Shown here piece after piece: positions 17,423 through 26,849 of a stretch of 64,000 nt of DNA. The position numbers were made by a program, and so were the translations under genes. Source of the DNA: Chryseobacterium indologenes (lineage in GTDB: Bacteria > Bacteroidota > Bacteroidia > Flavobacteriales > Weeksellaceae); NCBI RefSeq assembly GCF_001295265.1, contig NZ_LJOD01000008.1, positions 146,134 through 210,133 on the forward strand. The letters are read 5' to 3'. How positions within the stretch are numbered: position 1 is the first letter of the stretch; the number at the start of each line of letters is the position of its first letter. The notes beneath the pieces were generated by a model. That model worked only from the letters and a program-made list of their open reading frames with translations. It searched no databases and was not told the origin of the DNA.

Positions 17423-17430
17423 CAAAAATA
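17423..17430 (-). promoter_or_regulatory. -7 box of the Lrp gene
   Basis: TATTTTTG on the minus strand (17430-17423), 31 nt before the GTG start. Confidence 0.5.
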
Positions 17431-17563
17431 CAGAATATTTAGCTTTAAAATAAAGTCAATTCAAAATATTATTCTTAATTTTTATAATACAACCAACCAA
17501 TTATCTAAATTCTATATCTTTATCCCCTATTTTGTTCTTTAAAATACTTCATCAAACGGAAGA

Positions 17564-17717
17564 GGTTTTACATCGCGTAGATTAATAGGGAATCGTGTGA
17601 AAATCACGAGCTGTCGCGCAACTGTAAGCAGCATACCAAAGGTTTCTGTCCAAGCATATCCACTGCCAAAAGCGGGAAGGATGACAGACACCGCTGCAAG
17701 CCAGGAGACCTGCCTGT
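17564..17717 (+). ncRNA. cobalamin riboswitch upstream of metE
   Basis: The segment has the ordered conserved pieces of the adenosylcobalamin/cobalamin aptamer: GGTTTTACATCGCG, TTAATAGGGAATCGTGTG, a closing GCAACTGTAAGCAGC, then CACTGCCAAAAGCGGGAAGG and the B12 box GCCAGGAGACCTGCC at 17700-17714. A hairpin GCTTC/GAAGC (17732-17749) follows, but I found no strong terminator before the start codon, so control may be at translation or by a distant structure. When B12 is present the riboswitch should turn off metE. Confidence 0.95.
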
Positions 17718-17908
17718 TCCGGATTGACAATGCTTCCGCGGTCTGAAGCTTCAGGTCATACAGATGATATCTTTTGAACGTATTTCACCGTTAACAGGAA
17801 AATTACGTCCTTTTTGTATCCCTGCATTTCCTTTTTTTCTTTCCCGGCAGTATTGAGAAGCATTCAAAAGAGCTTTTAAGTCATTGTTTAATTTAAAAGT
17901 TTGAAAAA

Positions 17909-20248
17909 ATGCAAACACACCTACTTGGCTGCCCGCGTATTGGCAGCAACAGAGAACTTAAAAAAGCCTGTGAACTGTATTGGGCAGGCAAAGCATCATT
18001 GCAGCAGCTTCTGGAAACCGGGGAAGCCATCAGCCAAAATAACTGGAAGATCCAGCAGGAAGCAGGAATAGATCTTATTCCGTGTAATGATTTTTCGTAT
18101 TATGACCAGGTACTGGATATGACGCTTAGTGTTGGCGCTATTCCGGAGCGTTATAAGGGTATTGCCTCTGAAGAATCTTACTCAGAGCTTGATCTTTACT
18201 TTGCCATGGCCAGAGGCTATCAGAACAACGGCCTGGACATCACCGCCATGGAAATGACTAAATGGTTTGATACCAATTACCATTACATCGTTCCTGAATT
18301 TCGGAAAAACCAGCAGTTCACGTTATTTTCCGATAAAATCATCAGAGAATTTATCCGTGCCAGACAATCCGGAATCAATGCCAAACCTGTCATCATCGGG
18401 TTGATTACTTATCTGCTTTTGGGTAAAGAAAAAGAAGAAGGTTTCGATAAACTGGATCTGGCTCAAAATCTTCTCCCTGTTTATATTGAAATCCTGAAAG
18501 AACTTGAACGCCACGGTGCAGAATATATTCAGTTTGACGAGCCATTTCTTGCTCTGGATTTAAATGAAAAAGCAAAAGAAACGTATAAATATATTTACGG
18601 TGAAATCAGAAAACACTTCCCTGATTTTAAGCTGATCATTACCACTTATTTTGAAGGATTAAAAGACAATCTTTCTCTGGCATCTTCCCTGCCGGCAGAT
18701 ATTCTGCATATTGATCTGGTACGTTGTCCTGAACAATTGGATAACGTTTTACAGGCCATTCCATCAACATTAAGCCTTTCCCTGGGAGTTGTGGACGGAA
18801 GAAATATCTGGAAAAATAATTTTGAGAAATCGCTTCAATGGATAAAAAAAGCATCGGAGGAGCTCGGACCGGAAAGAGTATTCATTGCCCCTTCCTGTTC
18901 CCTGCTCCATGTTCCTTTCGATCTTGATTCTGAAACTCATGAAGAAGTTTTATCTCCTGAAATTAAGCAATGGATGGCTTTTGCCAAACAAAAGATTGGT
19001 GAAATTGCTGTGTTGAAAAAGTTAGCATCAGGAAACCAGGATTACCACACATTGCAACTGCTGGCCGAAAACAGAAAAGCACTGGAAAACCGTAAAATTT
19101 CCACACTTATCCATCATCAGAAAGTAAAAGACCGGGCCTCCGTAACTACTGAGGCTGATGCGCAGAGAAATAATCCGTTCAGTATCAGAAAAGAGATTCA
19201 GCAGAAAGCCTTACAGCTGCCTTTATTTCCTACAACAACCATTGGTTCATTTCCTCAGACCAAAGAGGTAAGAAACTGGAGAGCCAAATTCAAAAAGGGA
19301 GAACTTACAGCCGGACATTACGATGAACTGTTGAAAAAAGAAACGGAAAAAACGATCCGCTGGCAGGAAAAAACAGGAATTGATGTACTTGTTCACGGAG
19401 AATTTGAACGAAATGATATGGTTGAGTATTTCGGGGAACAGCTTTCGGGATTTGCCTTTACCCAAAACGGCTGGGTACAAAGCTATGGAAGCCGCTGTGT
19501 AAAGCCACCTGTGATCTATGGTGACGTTCACCGGCCTCATCCTATGACGGTTTACTGGTCTGCCTATGCTCAATCTTTGACCTCAAAATGGGTAAAAGGA
19601 ATGCTGACAGGTCCTGTAACAATCCTTCAATGGTCGTTTGTGCGGGATGACCAGCCCCGTTCTCTTACCTGTAAACAGATTGCATTAGCCATTCGTGATG
19701 AGGTGACTGACCTGGAGAAAGCAGGCATCAGAATTATTCAGATTGATGAACCTGCCATTCGTGAAGGTCTTCCGCTAAGGAAATCCGACTGGCAAATTTA
19801 TCTGAAATGGGCTGTAGAAGCCTTTAGAATTTCTGCCAGCGGCGTGGAAGATGCTACCCAGATCCATACGCATATGTGTTATTCTGAATTTAATGATATT
19901 ATCCAGAATATTGCGGACATGGATGCAGATGTAATCACGATAGAATGTTCCAGAAGCCAGATGGAGCTGCTGAATGCATTTGCTGATTTCAAATATCCGA
20001 ATGAGATTGGTCCGGGCGTGTATGATATTCACTCACCAAGAGTTCCCTCCAAAGAGGAAATGGTAGAATTACTGAATAAGGCACAGGCAGTAATTCCTGC
20101 ACAGCAGCTTTGGGTAAATCCAGACTGTGGTCTGAAAACAAGGCATTGGGATGAAACGGAAAAAGCCCTCATTGCAATGGTAGAGGCTGCAAGAGAAGCA
20201 AGCAGAGAGTATGTTAAAAGGGAAAAACTGAAGAATCACAGGTTGTAA
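17909..20248 (+). CDS. metE: 5-methyltetrahydropteroyltriglutamate-homocysteine methyltransferase
   Basis: The 779-residue cobalamin-independent methionine synthase, making methionine from homocysteine with methyl-folate polyglutamate in the cytosol. Both TIM-barrel halves are present: the N-terminal one starts MQTHLLGCPRIGSNRELKKA and the C-terminal one has TTTIGSFPQTKEVRNWR near 438. The zinc site is H655 and C657 (IHTHMCYSEF), E679 (TIECSRS) and C740 (NPDCGLKTRHWDE). Full length and intact. The cobalamin riboswitch upstream fits the usual logic: this B12-free enzyme is switched off when B12 is available for MetH. Confidence 0.97.
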   Translation: MQTHLLGCPRIGSNRELKKACELYWAGKASLQQLLETGEAISQNNWKIQQEAGIDLIPCNDFSYYDQVLDMTLSVGAIPERYKGIASEESYSELDLYFAMARGYQNNGLDITAMEMTKWFDTNYHYIVPEFRKNQQFTLFSDKIIREFIRARQSGINAKPVIIGLITYLLLGKEKEEGFDKLDLAQNLLPVYIEILKELERHGAEYIQFDEPFLALDLNEKAKETYKYIYGEIRKHFPDFKLIITTYFEGLKDNLSLASSLPADILHIDLVRCPEQLDNVLQAIPSTLSLSLGVVDGRNIWKNNFEKSLQWIKKASEELGPERVFIAPSCSLLHVPFDLDSETHEEVLSPEIKQWMAFAKQKIGEIAVLKKLASGNQDYHTLQLLAENRKALENRKISTLIHHQKVKDRASVTTEADAQRNNPFSIRKEIQQKALQLPLFPTTTIGSFPQTKEVRNWRAKFKKGELTAGHYDELLKKETEKTIRWQEKTGIDVLVHGEFERNDMVEYFGEQLSGFAFTQNGWVQSYGSRCVKPPVIYGDVHRPHPMTVYWSAYAQSLTSKWVKGMLTGPVTILQWSFVRDDQPRSLTCKQIALAIRDEVTDLEKAGIRIIQIDEPAIREGLPLRKSDWQIYLKWAVEAFRISASGVEDATQIHTHMCYSEFNDIIQNIADMDADVITIECSRSQMELLNAFADFKYPNEIGPGVYDIHSPRVPSKEEMVELLNKAQAVIPAQQLWVNPDCGLKTRHWDETEKALIAMVEAAREASREYVKREKLKNHRL

Positions 20249-20286
20249 TTCCAGATTCTGGGTCTAGGATTCTTTTCTTTTTTTTG

Positions 20287-20306
20287 GAGCGGGCTTTAGC
20301 CCGCTC
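20287..20306. repeat. GC-rich 20-bp palindrome, interspersed-repeat candidate
   Basis: GAGCGGGCT-TT-AGCCCGCTC, arms of 9 bp, 39 bp past the metE stop. It has no T tract behind it on the plus strand; a T tract lies in front of it instead, so it is not a normal intrinsic terminator in either direction. Confidence 0.6.
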
Positions 20307-20402
20307 ATGTTTAATCCTCATATTTACTGTATATAAATTTCAGTTTCTGATCATTAAAGAAATTAAAAATGAATAAGTTATGATTTTTACAATTTAAAAG
20401 CT

Positions 20403-20410
20403 TAATTTTG
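20403..20410 (+). promoter_or_regulatory. -7 box of the J-domain/KTSC gene
   Basis: TAATTTTG, 25 nt before ATG 20436. Confidence 0.5.
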
Positions 20411-20435
20411 CACCCCGAAATAAGGATCATACATT

Positions 20436-20882
20436 ATGAAAAAACTGGGCGAGCACAGAAAGCTTTTAGGCGTTGATAAAACCGTTACATTAAAGGAGTT
20501 AAAAACTATTTACAGAAACGTAATGAAGGATACCCATCCTGATAAATTTATCAATGATGAAGCCGGAAAATTAGAAGCAGAGGAAAAAAGCAAATCGGTG
20601 ATTGAAGCCTATCATTTTCTGGTGAGCATTAATCCTGAAACGCAGGAAAAGTATAAGGAAGAATATACCGAGACGATAACCAAATCCAATATTCAGGATT
20701 TTTACCTTGAAAAATCGATTTTAACTGTTCAGCATTTGAATGGAAATATCTATGAATATATGGGAGTTCCGAGAAACACCTATATCAAAATGGTTAATTC
20801 TGATTCACCAAGCCGCTTTGCAAGAAGACATATTTACGGAAGTTTTATCTATAGAAAATCCGGTGAAGTTATGGCAGATTAA
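20436..20882 (+). CDS. J-domain plus KTSC-domain protein
   Basis: A 148-residue cytosolic protein. Residues 1-70 form a DnaJ-type J domain with the HPD tripeptide at 34-36 (DTHPDKF), which normally stimulates an Hsp70 ATPase. Residues ~85-145 form a KTSC domain (ILTVQHLNGNIYEYMGVPRNTYIKMVNSDSPSRFARRHIYGSF), a module of unknown function often carried by small phage and bacterial proteins. The two modules together suggest a DnaK co-chaperone with a special client. It has its own promoter and is followed by a strong terminator, so it is monocistronic. Confidence 0.88.
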   Translation: MKKLGEHRKLLGVDKTVTLKELKTIYRNVMKDTHPDKFINDEAGKLEAEEKSKSVIEAYHFLVSINPETQEKYKEEYTETITKSNIQDFYLEKSILTVQHLNGNIYEYMGVPRNTYIKMVNSDSPSRFARRHIYGSFIYRKSGEVMAD

Positions 20883-20910
20883 TTTTCTGCTATATAAAAA
20901 AATAATACAG

Positions 20911-20937
20911 GCTTCCGGAATGAACCGGAAGCTTTTT
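20911..20937 (+). terminator. rho-independent terminator
   Basis: GCTTCCGG / CCGGAAGC stem with a 6-nt loop, followed by six T, about 30 nt past the J-domain/KTSC stop. Confidence 0.85.
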
Positions 20938-21081
20938 TGTTGAAGCAATTTCCACAAAAAGCACTACAAAACACTGGATATCAAATATTTTCAACTCGCC
21001 ATCATCAAAATACTTTATATCATTAAAACAATATTGGATAGAATTTAATTCATCGGCAAAACGACCAGCCTCAATCGAAAT

Positions 21082-21111
21082 AAAAAAGCGCCTCAGATAA
21101 TCTGAAGCGCT
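21082..21111 (-). terminator. rho-independent terminator of the efflux operon
   Basis: Minus-strand stem AGCGCTTCAGAT / ATCTGAGGCGCT with one mismatch, then six U (21087-21082), about 25 nt past the stop codon of the RND gene. Confidence 0.85.
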
Positions 21112-21134
21112 TTCGGCTAATTAAAGGTTTTATT

Positions 21135-24100
21135 TTAGTCTAAGTGTTTTGGAGTAAATCCATCTTCACTTAGTTCTCTGTGTACATAATCTGCTTTCAT
21201 TTCAGCTTCGTAGTCTACTTTTTCATGTTTACCCATTCTTCTCAGAAGAGAATCGAATAAAGAGTATACTACCGGAACAATGATCAGGGTAAGGAATAGA
21301 GACGATGTAAGACCACCGATAACTACCCATGCAAGACCTTTATTCATCTCAGCTCCGGCTCCTGTTGCCAATGCAATCGGAAGCATACCGAAGATCATCG
21401 CGATCGTTGTCATCAGAATCGGACGAAGACGTGCGTGATTAGCCTGGATCAATGCATCATGTGTATTGGAACCTGCTGCCTTTCTGGCATTCGTAAAGTC
21501 TACGATCAGGATCGCGTTTTTCGCTACAAGACCAATCAACATGATCATCCCCAGCATGGTGAAAATGTTCAGTGAATTCGCAGTCAGGGCAAGAATTACC
21601 ATTACTCCGATCATCGCCAACGGAATAGAGAACAATACCACAAACGGATATACGAAACTGTCATACAGGGAAACCATTACCAGGTAAACCAATACGATCG
21701 CTGCTAATAATGCAATACCTAACGTACCGAAACCTTCCTGCTGGTTCTCCATATCTCCACTCCAGATGTAATCAACACCAACAGGTTTATCTTTACTATC
21801 CTTGAATTGGGCTGCCCATTCATTGGCCACGTCACCCACCGGTCTACCTACTGCTTTAGCTCTTACTTTTACAGATGGTGATTTATCTCTACGCTCAAGC
21901 AAGCTTGGCCCTGAACCCATTTTTACCTCTGCAAACTGGCTTAAACGAACCTGCTGCCCCTGAGGGTTGGTAAACATTAGATTTTTAACGTCGTCAATGG
22001 ATTGTCTGTTGGCATCCCCGAAACGGATATTAATGTCGTATTCATATTCTCCGGCTCTGAATTTTCCATCGGTATTCCCGTTGAATGCAGTCTGCATTGT
22101 TTGTCCTACACTTGAAAGGTTTAAGCCTAAAGACGCCATTTTATCTCTGTCGATGTTCACCTGAACCTCCGGATTACCTGTGTCTGTTGATAATTCAGCA
22201 TCTACCGCTCCCGGAACTTTTTTCAGTAATTCCAAGATTCTTGTCGCTTCTTTTACCGCCGTTGCGTTATCCGGTGCTGTTACTACCATTTCGATCGGTG
22301 CATTTTCAGCTCCCATGATACCAATTGGCGCTGTTTTGAATTCAACACCTGTGAATTTCTCTTCTAATGCTCTTTTTACTTTTGCGGCTTTGATGTTGGT
22401 ACTTTCAGAACGTTCAGACTTATCTGTCAGGTTTACCTGAACTTCAGACTGGTATGTTGTAGCCTGAGCCCCACCAAAACCTGTTGACTGCTGTCCAACC
22501 GTTGTGATAAGATCTACCACATCTTTATCATTTCTTAAAAACTTCTCAACATCTAAGGTTAGCTGGTTGGTTTTTTCAATCGTTGCATCTTTTGATAATT
22601 CCATCTGAACCAGGAACTGTCCACGGTCGATCGGCGGGAAGAATTCACCTCCGATGAATCCGAATGCTACCAGCATAAATGAACTGATCAGAACAACGAA
22701 TGTAATAATTACGGTTGAAATTCTTCTTAAGGTTGTTTTCAGACACCATTCAAGAATATCAGTGATCCAGTGGGTGAATTTCTCAATTAAGCCTTCAAAC
22801 CAAAGGATAAATTTCTCAAACCAGTTTTTACCTGTTAAATGTTCCAGCTTACCGAATCTTGATGATAACCAAGGAATGATGGTAAATGAAGCCAATAGTG
22901 ACAATAAGGTGGCAATAACTACCGTGACGCAGAACTGGGCAAGGATATTGGCAACAAGACCTGAACTCATCGCAATCGGTAAGAATACCACTACAATTAC
23001 CAGGGTAATGGCTGCTACAGTAAACCCGATTTCCGAAGCTCCGTCATAAGCTGCTCTGATCTTGCTTTTCCCCATCTCCATGTGACGGTAAATGTTTTCA
23101 AGAACCACAATCGCGTCATCCACAAGAATACCTACCACAAGCGAAAGCCCAAGTAAACTCATTAAGTTCAGCGTATACCCCATCAGATTCATTCCGATGA
23201 ATGCTGCTACCAACGAGGCAGGGATAGAAACCATTACAATAAACGCGTTTCTGATACTGTGAAGGAATAATAACATTACAATTGCCACAAGAATAATCGC
23301 TAAGAATAAGTCGAAAATAACGTGGTTGGCAGATTCAAGGGTAAAGTCTGTAGTATCGTTGACTACTTTAACTTTTATCCCCTGAACTTTATAGGCATTT
23401 TCTACCGTTTGGATGGTTTTCTGAACACTTTCAGATACCGCAACCGCATTCGCATCAGACTGTTTTTTAACCTGCATTAAAATGGTTGGGAACTGGTTGA
23501 ATCGTGCTACTTTTTCAACATCTTTCTGGGAATCGAAAACTGTAGCAATATCAGATAAACGTACCTGAGCTCCGTTTTTATTGGAAACTACAAGGTTGTT
23601 CATTTCTGCAATCGACTTATACTTTCCGGATAATCTGATCGTAGATTTTGTTGTTCTTGTTTTCAAGCTTCCCGTTGGGAAATCAAGGTTTGAGGAAAGA
23701 ATCGCCTGCTGTACGTCTGCAATTGAAAGCCCGTACCCCTGAAGCTTTTTTTCATCCAGGTTCACCTGGATTTCTCTTTCCTGTCCTCCTACAAGATCCA
23801 CCTGTGCCACACCGTTTACACGGGAGAAAATAGGTTCAATCTTTTTATCTAAAAGGTCATAAAGATCTTTACTGTTCAGCTTATCAGATGAAATACTCAT
23901 CGTAATGATCGGTAGATCATCCAGGGAGAATTTGTTCAGAGACGGTGCATCTACATCATCCGGAAGGTCTGCCAGAATGGCGTTTACCTTTCTCTGGGCA
24001 TCATTCAGGGCATAATCTACATCGGCACCATCATTCAGCTGAACCATGATTACGGATAAACTTTCATAAGAAGAAGATTCTACCTTTTTTACGTTCTCCA

Positions 24101-24320
24101 AAGAACCTACGGCATCTTCAATCTTCCGGGTTACGGAAGTTTCCACCTCCGCAGGTGAAGCTCCCGGATATACCGTAGAAATGGTTACCATGTTGGTTTC
24201 AAACTTCGGAATCAACTCGTACCCCATCATGGAGTAACTCAAAATACCTCCCAGGGTAAGTATCGTAAACAATACGATAACCAGGGATGGCCTTTTAATG
24301 GATATTTCTGCTAACTTCAT
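21135..24320 (-). CDS. RND efflux permease (HAE1/AcrB-like)
   Basis: A 1061-residue inner-membrane proton-driven exporter. Twelve transmembrane segments in two halves surround large periplasmic loops. TM1 starts at SLVIVLFTILTLGGILSYS; GILVDDAIVVLENIYRHME near residue 395 has the proton-relay Asp pair, and GLVAKNAILIVDFTNARKA near 935 has the matching Lys. It would take a drug or solvent from periplasm or membrane and pass it to the adaptor and TolC-like channel encoded just upstream. Full length. Substrate cannot be deduced. Cotranscribed as the last gene of tetR-tolC-adaptor-RND. Confidence 0.95.
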   Translation of the reverse strand: MKLAEISIKRPSLVIVLFTILTLGGILSYSMMGYELIPKFETNMVTISTVYPGASPAEVETSVTRKIEDAVGSLENVKKVESSSYESLSVIMVQLNDGADVDYALNDAQRKVNAILADLPDDVDAPSLNKFSLDDLPIITMSISSDKLNSKDLYDLLDKKIEPIFSRVNGVAQVDLVGGQEREIQVNLDEKKLQGYGLSIADVQQAILSSNLDFPTGSLKTRTTKSTIRLSGKYKSIAEMNNLVVSNKNGAQVRLSDIATVFDSQKDVEKVARFNQFPTILMQVKKQSDANAVAVSESVQKTIQTVENAYKVQGIKVKVVNDTTDFTLESANHVIFDLFLAIILVAIVMLLFLHSIRNAFIVMVSIPASLVAAFIGMNLMGYTLNLMSLLGLSLVVGILVDDAIVVLENIYRHMEMGKSKIRAAYDGASEIGFTVAAITLVIVVVFLPIAMSSGLVANILAQFCVTVVIATLLSLLASFTIIPWLSSRFGKLEHLTGKNWFEKFILWFEGLIEKFTHWITDILEWCLKTTLRRISTVIITFVVLISSFMLVAFGFIGGEFFPPIDRGQFLVQMELSKDATIEKTNQLTLDVEKFLRNDKDVVDLITTVGQQSTGFGGAQATTYQSEVQVNLTDKSERSESTNIKAAKVKRALEEKFTGVEFKTAPIGIMGAENAPIEMVVTAPDNATAVKEATRILELLKKVPGAVDAELSTDTGNPEVQVNIDRDKMASLGLNLSSVGQTMQTAFNGNTDGKFRAGEYEYDINIRFGDANRQSIDDVKNLMFTNPQGQQVRLSQFAEVKMGSGPSLLERRDKSPSVKVRAKAVGRPVGDVANEWAAQFKDSKDKPVGVDYIWSGDMENQQEGFGTLGIALLAAIVLVYLVMVSLYDSFVYPFVVLFSIPLAMIGVMVILALTANSLNIFTMLGMIMLIGLVAKNAILIVDFTNARKAAGSNTHDALIQANHARLRPILMTTIAMIFGMLPIALATGAGAEMNKGLAWVVIGGLTSSLFLTLIIVPVVYSLFDSLLRRMGKHEKVDYEAEMKADYVHRELSEDGFTPKHLD

Positions 24321-24327
24321 CTTTCTT

Positions 24328-25389
24328 CTACTTTACGATATTGATTTTGGATCCGTTATCAAGGTTGATCTGGCCGCTGGTAATTACCTGCTCTCCTCCG
24401 TTCAGACCACTTAATATCTGAACTTTGTCGCCATATACCTTACCGATTGTTACTTTGATCATTTTAGCTGTACCGTTCTGAACGATGAAAAGCTGTCCTG
24501 AGCTTACTCCGTTTACAAAGGCTTCTGCAGGAACGGTAATCATATTCTGTGTTTCAGCACCGTTATTGGTTTTAAAGGTAGCTGTTGCATACATCCCCGC
24601 TTTCAGGTTTCCTCTGTTCTGAACTTCAATTTCAACAGGGAAATTAAGGGAAGCATCACTTTTCGGAGCAATGAATGTAATTCTACCTACAAAAGAGTCT
24701 TCAGGCAATACATTCACTTTAATGGGAACTTCCTGACCTAACTGGATTTTTCCGATCTGGCTTTCATCCACCAGAACTGATAGTTTCAGGCTGTTGATGT
24801 TAACGATCTCAAACATTGCTGTTCCCGGAGAAACCACAGTTCCCGGCTCCACCATTTTTTTGTTGATGGTACCGCTGATCCCTGCGCGAATGCTGGTATC
24901 GTTTACTTTTACTCCTTGTGCTCTTACAGCAGCCTGCGCATTTTTAAGCTGTAACCTTGAATTATCCAACTGCTGCTTGGTAACCCCTCCTGTTTTATAG
25001 GCATTTTCATAACGCTGGTTATCAATAATTGCATTCTGAAGGTTATTCTGGGCCTGGGTAACATCCACTTCAATGGCATCTTTCTTTATGGTTGCCAAAA
25101 CCTGTCCTGCACCTACTCTTGAGCCTTCTTTTACCAGCACACTTACAATACGTCCGGAAATTTCTGAAGACTGGTTCATTTCCTGCTTAGGAAGGAATGT
25201 TCCGTTAGCTGAGTAATCTGTATCAATATTTTCTCTTGTAACAGTTACCACATTTACATTAATCTTATCGACCTGCTTTGCCACCTCCTTTACTTCCTGG
25301 GTCTGTTTCTCTTTGTTACCTGCAATCTTGTAAGCTGCAAGACCTACCAGCACTGCTGCTACGATGATATATATTAAAGTTTTTTTCAT
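24328..25389 (-). CDS. RND efflux periplasmic adaptor (membrane-fusion protein)
   Basis: A 353-residue adaptor with a single N-terminal anchor helix (LIYIIVAAVLVGLAAYKIAG). The lipoyl-like halves are GRIVSVLVKEGSRVGAGQVLATIKKD near residue 90 and DTSIRAGISGTINKKMVEPGTVVSPGTAMFEI near 165. Between them lies a short alpha-helical hairpin, then beta-barrel and membrane-proximal domains. There is no lipobox Cys, so it is membrane-anchored rather than a lipoprotein. It bridges the RND pump and the outer-membrane channel; 7 bases separate it from the pump gene. Confidence 0.95.
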   Translation of the reverse strand: MKKTLIYIIVAAVLVGLAAYKIAGNKEKQTQEVKEVAKQVDKINVNVVTVTRENIDTDYSANGTFLPKQEMNQSSEISGRIVSVLVKEGSRVGAGQVLATIKKDAIEVDVTQAQNNLQNAIIDNQRYENAYKTGGVTKQQLDNSRLQLKNAQAAVRAQGVKVNDTSIRAGISGTINKKMVEPGTVVSPGTAMFEIVNINSLKLSVLVDESQIGKIQLGQEVPIKVNVLPEDSFVGRITFIAPKSDASLNFPVEIEVQNRGNLKAGMYATATFKTNNGAETQNMITVPAEAFVNGVSSGQLFIVQNGTAKMIKVTIGKVYGDKVQILSGLNGGEQVITSGQINLDNGSKINIVK

Positions 25390-25398
25390 TTTAGTTTA

Positions 25399-26751
25399 TT
25401 ATAGGTTTTGTAGTGTGTTGAGTTCTCCTTTAGCCTTGATCAGCTTGATCTCAGCCTGCTTATAGTCTAATAATGCATTGGAGTAGTTCTGTTTCGCCTG
25501 TGTTAAAGCATTTTCAGAATCCAATACTTCTGTAAGGGTTGCCAGCCCGTATTGATAGTTAGACTGGGTATTTTTCTGTACTCTTTCTGCCAGCTCCACA
25601 TTGTCTTTCATACTCTGGATATTGATAATGGCATTTTCCATATTGGTAATGGCATTTTTGTAATCAAGATCCAGGCTCAGCTGTGTTTTCTGAATATCCT
25701 GATCTATATCCTGAATATCGATTTCTGCCTGCTGAATTTTAGCTTTTGTAGCTCCTCCTGTGAAGATCGGAATATTAACATTCAGTCCTATTGCTGAGTA
25801 ATCACTCCAGAGTACTCCGTTGTTAAGTCCGTTGGTTAAAGGGAATTTCTTACCCATTCCTGCCCAGCCATAGCTTGCTGTAAGGTTTACCGTAGGATAC
25901 AGATAAGCTTCTGTTGCTTTTTTATTAAACTGAAGAAGTTCTCTGTTCTTGTTTAAAACTTTAAGTTCTGTACGGTTTTCCAGATTCACATTGCTGGCAA
26001 TAAGCTCAGGTTTTGGCTCAATGGTTTTTTCTTCAAGCTCGATGTCTGTACCAATTGGAACTCCCATATAAAACTTCAGCGCATTTTTAGAAAGCTCAAC
26101 AGAGTTGATCAGCTGCTGTTTATTGGAACCAATGTTGGTAAGCTGTACGTTGGTACGGTCAAGATCAATAGATTTGGCCAAGCCATTATCCACTAAACTT
26201 TTGATCACATTTCTTACTTTTTCTGTATTAGCGTAGCTGGCTTCCACTGTTTTAAGGTTCTCTTCCTGAACAAATACCTGATAGTAAGCAGTTGCTACGT
26301 TCTCAATAATTTGTTCATTGGTAAGTTCTGCATTCAGAATATAGAATTCTCTGGTAGATTTCGCTGCTTTAAGACCTGTAAAAACTCGCTGGTCAAATAA
26401 AGCCTGCTGAAGCTGAACTACTGCGCTTGAACTCCAGGGTTGACCTAACTGTGCTCTGATTCTTTCTCCGCCAAATTCAAGCAAAGATTCCTGAATAACC
26501 GGATTGTAGGTAAGACCGGCTGTAGCACTGATCTGCGGAAGAGCTCCGGCTCTGGCCTCATCAATTTTATATTCGGCTTTTTTCACCTGTAAAGCGGCTT
26601 TTTTAGCTTCTGCCTTATTCTGCAATGCCTGTTTGATTGCCTCCTGCAAAGAAACCTGCTGCTGTGCAGATACCGATGAAAACCCGAAAATCATAAATGC
26701 TGCAGCTATCCCAATTTTTAGCTTTTTAGCAGTTATACGTTTTCTGTTCAT
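25399..26751 (-). CDS. TolC-family outer-membrane efflux protein
   Basis: A 450-residue outer-membrane channel. The N-terminal signal (KLKIGIAAAFMIFGFSSVSAQ) is preceded by a basic stretch. The duplicated helical-barrel repeats start with QVSLQEAIKQALQNKAEAKKAALQVKKAEYKIDEARAGALP and again in the second half with ENAIINIQSMKDNVELAERVQKNTQSNYQYGLATLTEVLDSENALTQAK, the signature second repeat of TolC relatives. It would form the outer duct for the adaptor/RND genes that follow it by 9 bases. Confidence 0.94.
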   Translation of the reverse strand: MNRKRITAKKLKIGIAAAFMIFGFSSVSAQQQVSLQEAIKQALQNKAEAKKAALQVKKAEYKIDEARAGALPQISATAGLTYNPVIQESLLEFGGERIRAQLGQPWSSSAVVQLQQALFDQRVFTGLKAAKSTREFYILNAELTNEQIIENVATAYYQVFVQEENLKTVEASYANTEKVRNVIKSLVDNGLAKSIDLDRTNVQLTNIGSNKQQLINSVELSKNALKFYMGVPIGTDIELEEKTIEPKPELIASNVNLENRTELKVLNKNRELLQFNKKATEAYLYPTVNLTASYGWAGMGKKFPLTNGLNNGVLWSDYSAIGLNVNIPIFTGGATKAKIQQAEIDIQDIDQDIQKTQLSLDLDYKNAITNMENAIINIQSMKDNVELAERVQKNTQSNYQYGLATLTEVLDSENALTQAKQNYSNALLDYKQAEIKLIKAKGELNTLQNL

Positions 26752-26849
26752 AATTTTATACTTCGTTTATTTTTTTAATTTGATCTTTCTCTTTCAATGT
26801 TTTTATTTCTAAAGGACGAATCACTTTTAAAAATACTTTAACATTTTTT

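Noticed and set aside
17732..17749. GCTTC/GAAGC hairpin after the riboswitch as terminator
   Set aside because: No U tract follows, so it was not called as the expression platform.
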